Shown: in pieces, positions 50,791-58,819 of the stretch | How the letters are laid out: every line of letters starts with the position of its first letter | Numbering within the stretch: position 1 is the first letter of the stretch | Source of the DNA: Candidatus Wallbacteria bacterium | GTDB taxonomy: Bacteria; Muiribacteriota; JAQTZZ01 | Reading direction: 5' to 3' | NCBI GenBank assembly: GCA_028687545.1 | Contig: JAQTZZ010000006.1 | Span: 1 to 64,000, forward strand | DNA length: 64,000 bases | Program-made: the position numbers and the translations under genes | Notes under the pieces: model-generated | The model's database searches: none | What the model saw: the letters and a program-made list of their open reading frames with translations, nothing else | What the model was told of the DNA's origin: nothing

Positions 50791-50819
50791 TTGACATTAA
50801 GATGATATCACTGTAATAT
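50791..50819 (+). promoter_or_regulatory. Sigma-70 promoter of the SPFH gene
   Basis: TTGACA (50791-50796), 17-base spacer, TAATAT (50814-50819), with the ribosome site AAGGAGG about 18 bases further on. Confidence 0.75.
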
Positions 50820-50848
50820 TAAATTAGAAGATGTCAAGGAGGTGTGTC

Positions 50849-51805
50849 ATGACAAGAGAGAAAAATGTACAGGCATTGAGCGGCTGGGGTATGCTCCTGC
50901 TCACTCTGGCTCTGTTTTTAAGTGTTCCGCTCTGGGGTTATTATGCCTCTCAAACCGATTCCGGGATGCTGGTCGCTGTTTTGGTACTCAGTCTGGTGGC
51001 CGCACTGTTTTTCTGCACAGGTTTTTTCACCCTTCAGCCCAATGAGGCGCAGATTCTGATTCTGTTCGGTTCTTACTGTGGAACAGTGAGGGAATCAGGT
51101 TTTCACTGGGTCAATCCTTTCAAACTGACCAGAAGGGAAGTCCCGCTAAATCAGCCTGAAACCCTCAGAAGCTCACACGGAGCGACTTACACCGGGTTTA
51201 CCACTTCGAAAAGCATGAAGCTCTCGCTAAGGACCCGCAACTTCGAGTGTGAACGACTGAAGGTCAATGACAAGCGCGGCAATCCGATCGAGATCGCGGC
51301 TGTAGTCGTCTGGAAGATCGAGGACACTGCCATGGCTGTGTTCGATGTGGACGATTACGAGAACTATGTGCGGGTGCAGAGCGAATCTGCAGTCAGGCAT
51401 CTGGCTAATTCATATCCATACGATCACATGGACGATGGTGAGGAAGTAACCCTGCGTGGCGGAGGGGACGAAATCGCTAATGCACTTCAGAAAGAATTGC
51501 AGGATCGTCTGAGTAAAGCTGGAGTGCATGTAGAGGAAGCCAGGCTTACCCATCTTGCTTACTCCCCTGAAATCGCCCAGACCATGTTGCGGCGTCAGCA
51601 GGCGGAAGCTGTGATTGCAGCCCGGCAGAAAATAGTGCACGGAGCTGTGAGCATGGTGGAGATGGCTCTGCGTGAATTGTCAGAAAAGAAGGTGCTGATC
51701 CTGGATGAGGAGCGGAAAGCGGCAATGGTCAGCAATCTGCTTGTCGTCCTTTGCGGCGAGTCCGAAACAAAGCCTGTGATTAATACCGGGACATTGTATC
51801 AATAA
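50849..51805 (+). CDS. SPFH-domain (stomatin/flotillin-like) membrane protein
   Basis: 318 residues from the ATG at 50849 (AAGGAGG upstream). Two hydrophobic segments in the first 60 residues (MLLLTLALFLSVPLWGYYA and VAVLVLSLVAALFFCTGFF), then an SPFH domain beginning TLQPNEAQILILFGSYCG and including DKRGNPIEIAAVVVWKIED. Such proteins form membrane-scaffold oligomers. The RHH protein just downstream is a common neighbour of this SPFH type. Confidence 0.9.
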   Translation: MTREKNVQALSGWGMLLLTLALFLSVPLWGYYASQTDSGMLVAVLVLSLVAALFFCTGFFTLQPNEAQILILFGSYCGTVRESGFHWVNPFKLTRREVPLNQPETLRSSHGATYTGFTTSKSMKLSLRTRNFECERLKVNDKRGNPIEIAAVVVWKIEDTAMAVFDVDDYENYVRVQSESAVRHLANSYPYDHMDDGEEVTLRGGGDEIANALQKELQDRLSKAGVHVEEARLTHLAYSPEIAQTMLRRQQAEAVIAARQKIVHGAVSMVEMALRELSEKKVLILDEERKAAMVSNLLVVLCGESETKPVINTGTLYQ

Positions 51806-51813
51806 TCTCTTCG

Positions 51814-51839
51814 TAAGGGCGAACGGCTGTTCGCCCTTA
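51814..51839. repeat. Hairpin between SPFH and RHH genes
   Basis: TAAGGGCGAAC, loop GGCT, GTTCGCCCTTA; followed by only two or three T. Core GAACGG-GTTC as in the palindrome at 25860. Confidence 0.65.
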
Positions 51840-51856
51840 TATTTATGGTGGCTGAC

Positions 51857-52033
51857 ATGAGTGAAAAAAAATCATTTGCCCTGCGGATCGACCCTGTGCT
51901 TTATGCTGACCTTGAAGCTTGGGCTCAGGCTGAATTCAGGAGCATCAACGGCCAGATCGAATATCTGCTGAAAATGGCTGTGGAACGGCGGAAACGGGGA
52001 GAAAAGCCGGATAAAACACCGGATCCGAACTGA
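51857..52033 (+). CDS. Arc-type ribbon-helix-helix protein
   Basis: 58 residues. SFALRIDPVLYADLEAWAQ and SINGQIEYLLKMAVERRK are the beta strand and two helices of an RHH DNA-binding dimer. The ATG at 51857 is preferred over 51845. Located 52 bases after the SPFH gene; probably its regulator or co-transcribed partner. Confidence 0.85.
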   Translation: MSEKKSFALRIDPVLYADLEAWAQAEFRSINGQIEYLLKMAVERRKRGEKPDKTPDPN

Positions 52034-52143
52034 TGTAAAAAATCTGACAATGCTGCCAGAAAAGTGACGTACCATCCTCCGGTTTCCCCAGGAAGCGAAA
52101 AGAGAAAGCTTTCAACAGCAGGCTTTTACCAGAATTATAATTA

Positions 52144-52160
52144 CTGGCATGAAAATTGCA
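52144..52160 (+). promoter_or_regulatory. Sigma-54 promoter before the basic exported protein
   Basis: CTGGCATGAAAATTGCA fits YTGGCACG-N4-TTGCW with one mismatch and exact -24/-12 spacing. Expected transcription start near 52171, about 20 bases before the ribosome site GGAGG. No sigma-54 gene or enhancer-binding protein is in the window. Confidence 0.7.
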
Positions 52161-52200
52161 ATAACAAAACCGTCGTAAAATTCATTTCTGGAGGAAGCGC

Positions 52201-53208
52201 ATGAGAAAAATCACGGGTCTGGTTTTGGCGGTTTTGTTTCTGTTAATGGGTACAGTCTGCTTTGCCGGTCAGGATAAGGCTGCTGGAATGCGGGAGAAGG
52301 TTCAGATGGACCGCCAGATTATCGAAACAAATGATGGCGGGATAGTGGTGCTGCAGGGTAACCTGCTTTTCAAATTCGATAAAAACCTGAAACCTGTCGC
52401 CCAGACCGATATCAAGCCAGGTCTTCTGAACAGGAAAGTGAAAGCAAAGAATCAGAAAGTAACAGCTGATAAACCGATAAAAAGAGATGCATTCCAGGCA
52501 TGCTGTGAAAGGCTTTCACGCCAGTGTCGCGGAGATATGCAGAAGATCGCCAGGCATGGGAAGAATCTGCAGTCAGCCGGCCTGAAAAAAAACGCTCCGG
52601 AACGCCGGAAGATTCTTAAAGACCAGCATTTCCGACAGGTGCAGGCTGCCGCCTGGAAACAGAACCATCTCAATAACCTGAATCGTGAACGGCCTGCAGG
52701 AAAGCAGAATCCGAAATTTTTCGCACAGCAGCGGGAAAACCGGAAAGCCCTGGCAGCCGGTAAAAGCCTGCAAAGAAAGGTTCCCGGAAAAAACGACACC
52801 TGGAAGAAACTGTACCTTGCCAATCTCGACCGCCAGAAGCCGCTGGATAAGCTTTTTAAGAATCAGCAGAAAGCAGTCGGACACGACCGGCTCCTGATGC
52901 AGGAGAAAAGGAACCCCCAGTTTGTGAACAAGACTGCCTTTACCCCAGGCGCGGGAATTCGACCGCCGTTTCTCGGTCAGCAGAACCCCGGGAGGAAAGT
53001 TGTTTCCCTGAAGGACGGAGGAATTGTGATCCTCACCGGCAACAGGCTGGTGAAATTCGACGCCAGACTGAAAAAAGTCGGCGAAACCAAGATCAAGCCG
53101 AATCCAAAATTCCAGCAGAAGCAGCTGAAAAAAACCGGGCTGAAATCGAAACACGCTAAAAAGGACGGACTGAAAGCGCCGCTGGGCAGTAAAATCGACA
53201 AACACTGA
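52201..53208 (+). CDS. Highly basic exported protein with duplicated motif
   Basis: 335 residues, GGAGG before the ATG, signal peptide ITGLVLAVLFLLMGTVCFAG. The mature protein is extremely rich in Lys, Arg, Gln and Asn. A motif of about 34 residues occurs twice, near residues 47-80 (NDGGIVVLQGNLLFKFDKNL) and 270-303 (KDGGIVILTGNRLVKFDARL), each ending in an I-K-P; these look like two halves of one short beta unit separated by a 190-residue basic linker. No family recognised. Possibly binds an acidic polymer such as DNA, polyphosphate or envelope glycan. Confidence 0.75.
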   Translation: MRKITGLVLAVLFLLMGTVCFAGQDKAAGMREKVQMDRQIIETNDGGIVVLQGNLLFKFDKNLKPVAQTDIKPGLLNRKVKAKNQKVTADKPIKRDAFQACCERLSRQCRGDMQKIARHGKNLQSAGLKKNAPERRKILKDQHFRQVQAAAWKQNHLNNLNRERPAGKQNPKFFAQQRENRKALAAGKSLQRKVPGKNDTWKKLYLANLDRQKPLDKLFKNQQKAVGHDRLLMQEKRNPQFVNKTAFTPGAGIRPPFLGQQNPGRKVVSLKDGGIVILTGNRLVKFDARLKKVGETKIKPNPKFQQKQLKKTGLKSKHAKKDGLKAPLGSKIDKH

Positions 53209-53234
53209 AGATTTTTCAGTAACAATTGTGATCA

Positions 53235-53266
53235 ATAAAAAAGGGGTTGCCTTATTGGGCAGCCCC
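53235..53266 (-). terminator. Terminator of the tRNA-Asn transcript
   Basis: On the minus strand GGGGCTGCC, loop AATAA, GGCAACCCC followed by a T-run. It also sits 27 bases past the end of the basic protein gene and may help end that transcript. Confidence 0.75.
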
Positions 53267-53276
53267 TTGGATTTTC

Positions 53277-53352
53277 TGGCTCCTGAGGAGGGACTCGAAC
53301 CCCCGACCCAGTGGTTAACAGCCACTTGCTCTGCCAACTGAGCTACTCAGGA
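53277..53352 (-). tRNA. tRNA-Asn (anticodon GTT)
   Basis: Reading the minus strand: acceptor TCCTGAG paired with CTCAGGA, D arm GCTCAGTTGGCAGAGC, anticodon arm AGTGG-CTGTTAA-CCACT with anticodon GTT, T arm GGGGG-TTCGAGT-CCCTC, discriminator G and an encoded CCA. All stems pair. The gene-free stretch 53209-53541 holds this tRNA, its terminator and a possible promoter for the next gene (TTGACA at about 53474). Confidence 0.97.
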
Positions 53353-53541
53353 ACCTCTGGTGTCAATTACCAATGTTAAAAAATCAGATCCCATTTTTCA
53401 AGAGCAGGGATAATTTACGCTAAAATACCACTCACCGTTTCCAGGAAGTGACCTTTTCTGGTAAAATTATCTTGACAGGAAACCGGGTTGGCACTTAGTA
53501 TGTGTTAGGCCATTAATTAAGCCACAGGGGCAATCGAGTCT

Positions 53542-54612
53542 ATGCCGAAATATCAGTTCAAAATCGGGGATGCCAAAGTCGAGCTGCCGATTATTCAGGG
53601 CGGGATGGGAGTAGGCTACTCTCTACATAAACTAGCTTCAGCCGTGGCACGCGAAGGTGGGATCGGGATCATCGCAACCGCCGGAGTAGGCTTTGCGGAA
53701 CCGGATTTCGCCACCCATTACCCTGATGCCAACAACCGCGCTTTGCGCCAGGAAATACGCAAAGCCAGGGAATTGGCCAGGGGCGGACTGCTGGGCACCA
53801 ACATCATGGTCGCCCTTACCAATTACGACGACATGGTATCCGCTGCGATCGAGGAAGGCATTGATTTCATTTTTTCCGGAGCAGGTCTGCCGCTGCACCT
53901 GCCTGCCCTGCTGCATAAAGTCCCCAATGCAAAGACCAAACTGGTCCCGATTGTCAGTTCCGGGCGCGCCCTTGAACTGATCACCAAGACCTGGGTCAAA
54001 AACTATAACTATTTTCCTGACGCCACAGTCGTAGAAGGACCAAAGGCAGGCGGCCACCTGGGTTACAAATACGAGGAACTCACCGGAACACCGCCCAAAC
54101 TGAAAGATATTTTCCTGGACGTGAAAGCTTCGGCTGAGAAGATCAGACAGCAATTCAAGAAAACAATACCAGTGATTGCAGCGGGCGGTATTTTCACAGG
54201 CAAGGATATAAAAGAATACCTTGATCTGGGTGCTGTAGCGGCGCAGATAGGAACCCGCTTTGTAGCCACCGAAGAGGCTGATGTTTCGCAGGCAGTCAAG
54301 GAATTGTATGTAAGGACAAAAAAGGAAGACGTGATCATCATCAAGAGTCCGGTAGGGATGCCTGGCCGGGCGATCAGGAATGAGTTCCTGAATGCCGTGG
54401 GAAGAGGTGAAAAAAAACCTTTCCGCTGCCCATATCACTGCATCAAAACCTGCAATCCAACACAATCTCCATACTGCATCGCCTTTGCCCTGATCAATGC
54501 CAATCTGGGCAAGCTGGAGGAAGGATTCGCTTTCTGTGGTTCAAATGTTTACAGGGTCAAGGAAATCAGCACTGTCCCAAAGCTGATTCATGAGTTGATT
54601 TCGGGATTGTAA
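53542..54612 (+). CDS. Nitronate monooxygenase-like FMN oxidoreductase
   Basis: 356 residues. TIM barrel of the 2-nitropropane dioxygenase/FabK family: PIIQGGMGVGYSLHKLASAV, FIFSGAGLPLHLP, EGPKAGGHLGY with the catalytic His near residue 171, IPVIAAGGIFTGKDIKEYL and AAQIGTRFVATEEA. It may oxidise alkyl nitronates or act as enoyl-ACP reductase FabK. The C-terminus has extra Cys residues (CPYHCIKTCNP), as in forms from anaerobes. Start lacks a clear ribosome site (AGGGG nine bases upstream). Confidence 0.87.
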   Translation: MPKYQFKIGDAKVELPIIQGGMGVGYSLHKLASAVAREGGIGIIATAGVGFAEPDFATHYPDANNRALRQEIRKARELARGGLLGTNIMVALTNYDDMVSAAIEEGIDFIFSGAGLPLHLPALLHKVPNAKTKLVPIVSSGRALELITKTWVKNYNYFPDATVVEGPKAGGHLGYKYEELTGTPPKLKDIFLDVKASAEKIRQQFKKTIPVIAAGGIFTGKDIKEYLDLGAVAAQIGTRFVATEEADVSQAVKELYVRTKKEDVIIIKSPVGMPGRAIRNEFLNAVGRGEKKPFRCPYHCIKTCNPTQSPYCIAFALINANLGKLEEGFAFCGSNVYRVKEISTVPKLIHELISGL

Positions 54613-54664
54613 TCAAAACCGTACATCATAAACGATATTCATTTAATCGCTTGAAATCAGAATG

Positions 54665-54746
54665 AAGTTTGTAAGTTGGTAAGATTATAAGTTTGTAAGT
54701 TTTCGACACCTCTTGAAACTTACCCTCTTACGATCTTATAAACTTA
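54665..54746. repeat. Long palindromic repeat, family 2 copy b
   Basis: Left arm has AAGTTTGTAAGTTGGTAAG and TATAAGTTTGTAAG; right arm has CTTGAAACTTACC and CTTATAAACTTA. Pairs as a long imperfect hairpin and matches the reverse complement of 24159-24240. Confidence 0.6.
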
Positions 54747-54762
54747 AAAAACCTATCTCAGT

Positions 54763-55566
54763 TCATTCTACGCTTGAGTAAAAAGAAAGCAGCGATGAAT
54801 TGGCAAGCTTCTGCAGCGCAAAGTTCTTGATCTGTCTGATTCTTTCCTTAGTGAGGCGGTAGATGCCGGAAAGTTCCCTCAACGTCTTGGGCTGATCGCT
54901 GCCGATCCCGAAATATGACTTGATGATTTCCCGTTCCTTTTCTGATAGGTCGCAGAGGGCGTCATTGATTACTGAAGTCAGCTCATTCTGATAGGAATTG
55001 TTTACTGCAGTCTCTTCCGGAGTGCAGTCTCCTTCAAGTGCAGCATGATAATTTTCCAGCGACAGAACTTTTTCGAAATATCCATTGATCCGTTCCACTC
55101 TCTGAAAAGAGATTCCGGTTTTTTCGGAAATTTCCCTGTCAGTGGGCCAGGTTTGGTACTTCTGATAGAATTGTTCTGAGAACTTCCTGATTTTCAGGAA
55201 TTTCTCATACAAGTGCACTGGCAGGCGGATTGTTCTGCTCTGGTTGTATATGGCACGCAGGATATTCTGCCGCACACAATAAGTGGCATAAGTGTTGAAT
55301 CGATTCTTCCACTTGAGATCGAATTTCTTAATGGCCTGGAGCAGAGCCAGGTTTCCTTCCTGAATCAGGTCTGAAAGTCCGATCCCATGATTCAGGTAGT
55401 TTTTAGCAATGTTCACGACCAGAGGCAGGTGGGCACAGACAAGAATCCTCCGTGCTTCCTTATCGCCGTTTTTTGCTTTGGCAAGATATTGACGCTCCTC
55501 AACCTTATCCAGAAAACTGAATCTGGAGATTTCTTTGAGGTAAAAAACTATTTCTTTGTTTTCCAT
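54763..55566 (-). CDS. Sigma-70 family sigma factor
   Basis: 267 residues, RpoD/RpoS-like without region 1.1. Region 1.2 (MENKEIVFYLKEISRFSFL), region 2 (NLIQEGN-type stretch DLIQEGNLALLQAIKKFD, then FNTYATYCVRQNILRAI), region 3 (TWPTDREISEKTGIS) and region 4 (LSEKEREIIKSYFGIG, LRELSGIYRLTKERIRQIK). An alternative sigma factor of group 2/3, comparable to stationary-phase or stress sigma factors; target promoters unknown. Confidence 0.93.
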   Translation of the reverse strand: MENKEIVFYLKEISRFSFLDKVEERQYLAKAKNGDKEARRILVCAHLPLVVNIAKNYLNHGIGLSDLIQEGNLALLQAIKKFDLKWKNRFNTYATYCVRQNILRAIYNQSRTIRLPVHLYEKFLKIRKFSEQFYQKYQTWPTDREISEKTGISFQRVERINGYFEKVLSLENYHAALEGDCTPEETAVNNSYQNELTSVINDALCDLSEKEREIIKSYFGIGSDQPKTLRELSGIYRLTKERIRQIKNFALQKLANSSLLSFYSSVE

Positions 55567-55703
55567 ATTCCTTTAATCAGAAATCTCCTGTTTCGGATTC
55601 GATCCTTCCACAGACACGCGACTGGTTTTCAAAACATATCGTTTTTTTTTTCGGATAGGTTTAATTTATTTCGCAGTTGATGAATTGAAGGTGATGATCA
55701 AAA

Positions 55704-55734
55704 GTAGAGGGCAGGGTTACCCCCTGCCCTCTAC
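55704..55734. repeat. 31-base perfect hairpin
   Basis: Arms GTAGAGGGCAGGG and CCCTGCCCTCTAC around TTACC, 30 bases before the end of the small acidic membrane protein gene. No T-run on either strand; resembles other GTAGGG-type palindromes of this genome. Confidence 0.65.
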
Positions 55735-55763
55735 ACTGACGATTAATGTTTTCCTGATCGATT

Positions 55764-55946
55764 TCAACTCTTCTTTTCTTCCGAAGAATTATCTTCTTCG
55801 AAATCGTCTTCGTCGAAATCAAAATCATCATCATCTTCGAATTTTTCCATGATGAAGGCGGCGGCGATGATGATGCCGATCACGCCAAGGAATGCGAGGA
55901 TCAAAGTGACCACGGTCTTGATAAGCAGAACGATCAACTTTTTCAT
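55764..55946 (-). CDS. Small membrane protein with acidic tail
   Basis: 60 residues: one or two hydrophobic helices (LIVLLIKTVVTLILAFLGV, IGIIIAAAFIM) followed by a tail that is nearly all Asp, Glu and Phe (FEDDDDFDFDEDDFEEDN). AGGAGG precedes the ATG, which overlaps the upstream gene by 4 bases, so it is translated together with the MshEN protein. Function unknown. Confidence 0.75.
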   Translation of the reverse strand: MKKLIVLLIKTVVTLILAFLGVIGIIIAAAFIMEKFEDDDDFDFDEDDFEEDNSSEEKKS

Positions 55947-56752
55947 ACTTCACCTCCTCTCTTGATTTCTTTTTCTTCAATATAGCTGATTTGTGTAAAA
56001 TTTAAAAGTTTTTTCCCGGTGGAGGTGGAGATCAGGATGAATTTTTCAGAACTATCCAGCACAGATCCCGCAAATTTTTCGCCGTTCTGCATGGCAACTA
56101 TGAAATGCCTGTCGGGATCTTTAAGCATTTCCAGGAATTCCTGGATGCCTGCTTCTTTTCCCATTCTGGCCACATCGGCACGAGGAGCCTCTGGCAGGCG
56201 GATTTCCCCCCTGCCATCCGAAAGCGCGGCTTCGAGAGATCCGGTTTTCAGAAAGCGCTTGAGAAAACTGAGGTTTTCATCGGCTTCTGTTCCGGTTTCT
56301 TCTATTTTTCCGATCCTGGAAAGGTATTTTTTGCGTTTGGCGGAAATTTTTTCCCTGTTCCCAAGAAAGAATTCCACCTTGTCGGCATAATGCAGTTTGA
56401 GATCCGCGAGCATTGACTGGTCTGTCGGGTCATCTATGATCACAATGATTTTATCCGGAAGCTTTTTGAGCGGGAGAAAATTATAGGTAACCATAAGTTC
56501 AGGCGGGGTTTCTGAAAGCAGCGATTCAGGGGGTGGATAACTGGTGATGTCGAAAAAAGGCATGTGAAACTGGGTGGCGAGCCCTTTAGCCAGGTCATCT
56601 AAATTGATCGCTCCTTCCTGCACCAGGAGTTGCCCGATCAGTTCGTCCGAGCCGGGCTGCAATTTCAACACCTTGGCCAGAACTTCGGAATTGATCGCCC
56701 CTGACTCCAGGAGGATCTGCCCTAGTTTTTTGTTTTTCCCGTCTCCATCCAT
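55943..56752 (-). CDS. MshEN (GspE N-terminal) domain protein without ATPase
   Basis: 269 residues. Residues about 8-150 match the N-terminal domain of type II secretion/type IV pilus ATPases: LGQILLESGAINSEVLAKVL, then IGQLLVQEGAINLDDLAKGL, then PFFDI and LLPLKKLPDKIIV-like text. These domains can bind cyclic di-GMP. The ATPase half is missing; instead there is a tail with IQEFLEMLKDPDRHFIVAMQ. Possibly a c-di-GMP-responsive adaptor. Coupled to the small acidic membrane protein. Confidence 0.8.
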   Translation of the reverse strand: MDGDGKNKKLGQILLESGAINSEVLAKVLKLQPGSDELIGQLLVQEGAINLDDLAKGLATQFHMPFFDITSYPPPESLLSETPPELMVTYNFLPLKKLPDKIIVIIDDPTDQSMLADLKLHYADKVEFFLGNREKISAKRKKYLSRIGKIEETGTEADENLSFLKRFLKTGSLEAALSDGRGEIRLPEAPRADVARMGKEAGIQEFLEMLKDPDRHFIVAMQNGEKFAGSVLDSSEKFILISTSTGKKLLNFTQISYIEEKEIKRGGEV

Positions 56753-56817
56753 TAAATTTATTTCTCCGGAGATCCGATAACTTTATTGTAAAACTCTAAG
56801 TTTTACCCTCTCTTTGG

Positions 56818-56848
56818 AGGTGCAGTCCGTAAGGCTGCACCTTTTTTT
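56818..56848 (+). terminator. Terminator-like hairpin on the + strand
   Basis: AGGTGCAG, loop TCCGTAAGG, CTGCACCT followed by T6. The T-run is on the + strand although both flanking genes are on the minus strand. Confidence 0.6.
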
Positions 56849-57070
56849 CTACTTTTTCCCGTCATCCTTATCATCTCTTGCTTTGTAAAATTCACAAACC
56901 GAAGCAGCTTCGACTATGGGTTTGAATCCACCCGCTTTTTCGCAGTTGCAATGACCGTATTGTTCATCAAGCCGCTCGTAATAAATGCATTTTCTGCACA
57001 TATGGACATGATAATCATAAAGAGACACATGGTCAAGTTTGAATAAACCTGGTAATTCTAATAAACTCAT
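56849..57070 (-). CDS. Small Cys-rich hypothetical protein
   Basis: 73 residues from the ATG at 57070 (a further ATG at 57115 is in frame). Contains MCRKCIYYERLDEQYGHCNC and ASVCEFY, five Cys and several His that could bind Zn or an Fe-S cluster, and a charged tail DDKDDGKK. No family recognised. Its 5' end overlaps or nearly touches the divergent DUF401 gene, so start assignment on both sides is uncertain. Confidence 0.6.
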   Translation of the reverse strand: MSLLELPGLFKLDHVSLYDYHVHMCRKCIYYERLDEQYGHCNCEKAGGFKPIVEAASVCEFYKARDDKDDGKK

Positions 57071-57080
57071 ACCCGTGGTA

Positions 57081-58286
57081 ATGCTGAAAATCGGATTAAT
57101 CCTGCTTCTGTTCATTGTGCTACTCGCGATGAGACTGCCGCTCTATATCACTTTGTTTGCCGCAGCATTCCTGACCGGTTTTCAGTACTTGATCATGCCC
57201 GAAGATTTCCTGAGAATCTTTGTCTCCACCTTGTCTGACCGTGATGTATGGGAACTTTTCATCGCTATTTACCTGATCCTGTTTCTGGCTAAACTGATTG
57301 AAGTTTACAAGGTTTTCCCCCCGGTCTTTAATTTCCTGCACCAGCGGCTGCGAGACAAGCGCCTGATCATTCCGATTTTCCCATCGATACTTGGACTGCT
57401 GCCCATGCTGGGCGGGGCGGTCTTTTCAGCTCCATTTGTAGAAGAAGCCGGCCGCAACCTCACCCTTGAACCCGAACATAAGACTTTTGCCAATTACTGG
57501 TTCCGCCATGTCTGGGAGTTTTTTTTCCCCCTCTATTCTGGTGTAGTGATGATGGTGAAAATACTGGGAGTCCCGCTCTGGATGATAGTCAAGAGTCAGT
57601 GGTATATGACTCCAATCGCCCTGGTTTACGGAGTGGGATACTTATTCCATTTCATCAAAAAGCAACCTCCGCCGGATTCCGACCTGGGCTCTGAGCAGGC
57701 AATCAGCGGGAAACAGGTTTTGACTGCATTTTTCCCCTTCATCGTGATAGTGATAGGAGTATTTCTGAAGTTGGATTTCGTGGTTTTGATAGCTCTGGCC
57801 ACGATCCCTTACGCCATCTGGCTCACTGTGAAAATGAAGGGGTCTTTCTGGAGGGTTCTGTACGATTCATTGGAGATCAAAATGGCGGCATTGATTGTCA
57901 CAGTTTTCTTTTTCAAGAAAACGATTGAACTTTCAGGAATGGCGATGGAATTCAAGGTGTATTCTCAGAACGCGGGATTCAGCGTCGAACTTCTGCTGAT
58001 TCTGCTGCCATTTATGATCGGGCTGCTTACCGGTGTCTCGAATGCTTTTGTCGGCATCGGTTTTCCCCTGCTCCTGCCCCTTCTCCGTCAGAACGGCGAC
58101 GTGGACTTTTCCAGAGTTCTGCTGGCATATGTGTCCGGATACGGAGGCGTGCTCTGTTCCCCGGTACATCTCTGCCTGATTCTCTCCAACGAATATTTCG
58201 GGTCCCGGCTTCATAAAGTTTACCCGCCTGTGATCCTTGGAGTTGCGATCCTGATCGGAGTTGCACTATGCAGGGTATTGTTTTAG
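57081..58286 (+). CDS. DUF401 family integral membrane protein
   Basis: About 401 residues from the ATG at 57081; a TTG at 57039 is in frame. Roughly ten helices. The segment FPSILGLLPMLGGAVFSAPF and FANYWFRHVWEFFFPLYSG fit DUF401, a group related to ion-transporter (ArsB/NhaD-like) permeases found in thermophiles and anaerobes. Repeat of the Pro-Gly-rich loop in the second half (GLLTGVSNAFVGIGFPLLLP) supports an inverted-repeat transporter fold. Substrate unknown. Confidence 0.8.
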   Translation: MLKIGLILLLFIVLLAMRLPLYITLFAAAFLTGFQYLIMPEDFLRIFVSTLSDRDVWELFIAIYLILFLAKLIEVYKVFPPVFNFLHQRLRDKRLIIPIFPSILGLLPMLGGAVFSAPFVEEAGRNLTLEPEHKTFANYWFRHVWEFFFPLYSGVVMMVKILGVPLWMIVKSQWYMTPIALVYGVGYLFHFIKKQPPPDSDLGSEQAISGKQVLTAFFPFIVIVIGVFLKLDFVVLIALATIPYAIWLTVKMKGSFWRVLYDSLEIKMAALIVTVFFFKKTIELSGMAMEFKVYSQNAGFSVELLLILLPFMIGLLTGVSNAFVGIGFPLLLPLLRQNGDVDFSRVLLAYVSGYGGVLCSPVHLCLILSNEYFGSRLHKVYPPVILGVAILIGVALCRVLF

Positions 58287-58765
58287 ACCTTCGCTTGTCG
58301 CAGGATCTGGCGAATCGAATTCTTGAGAGAGCTCTGCAGGAGCGAAATCTGGACGGGAAAATACTGCGGCTGCTTTTCAAGGAAAAAACGTTGATTCTAG
58401 TCCTTTATGCCAGGAAGGCTTTCAGCTGTTTTCCCAGGGAAAAAATCATAATCTCACTGCTGCTTCGGGAATTTTATCAGAAAGGAAGACGCTGTCACGC
58501 GGTTTTTACATGCAATTCCGCGCTGATCAATCTGCTCCTTTCCCTGACATCACCTCTCGCGCGGAAATGGCTGCCTGGATTTGACTGCAGGATCGTTCAC
58601 CAGGAACTGGCGCTGTCCTTCGACCTGTCCGAAGGCATGGCGAACGTGGAAATCCTGGAAATCGGATTGGCTCCAGGTGAATTGAAACTGATCCTGTCGA
58701 TAGATGCAGACGATGCCATGGTCGGGCGATTAGTATCCTGGTTGTGCAAGGGACATGGGAATTAA
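58268..58765 (+). CDS. Hypothetical protein coupled to DUF401 gene
   Basis: 165 residues, starts inside the DUF401 gene (19-base overlap). No membrane helix or signal. Alternating hydrophobic pattern (KEKTLILVLYARKAF, LILSIDADDAMVGRLVSWL) suggests an alpha/beta domain. Not recognised; translational coupling suggests it works with the permease. Confidence 0.65.
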   Translation: MQGIVLDLRLSQDLANRILERALQERNLDGKILRLLFKEKTLILVLYARKAFSCFPREKIIISLLLREFYQKGRRCHAVFTCNSALINLLLSLTSPLARKWLPGFDCRIVHQELALSFDLSEGMANVEILEIGLAPGELKLILSIDADDAMVGRLVSWLCKGHGN

Positions 58766-58819
58766 GAAGAGGAAGCAGTATAATAGTTGGTGATAGAGGA
58801 ACAGGTGCGAATTTAATTT

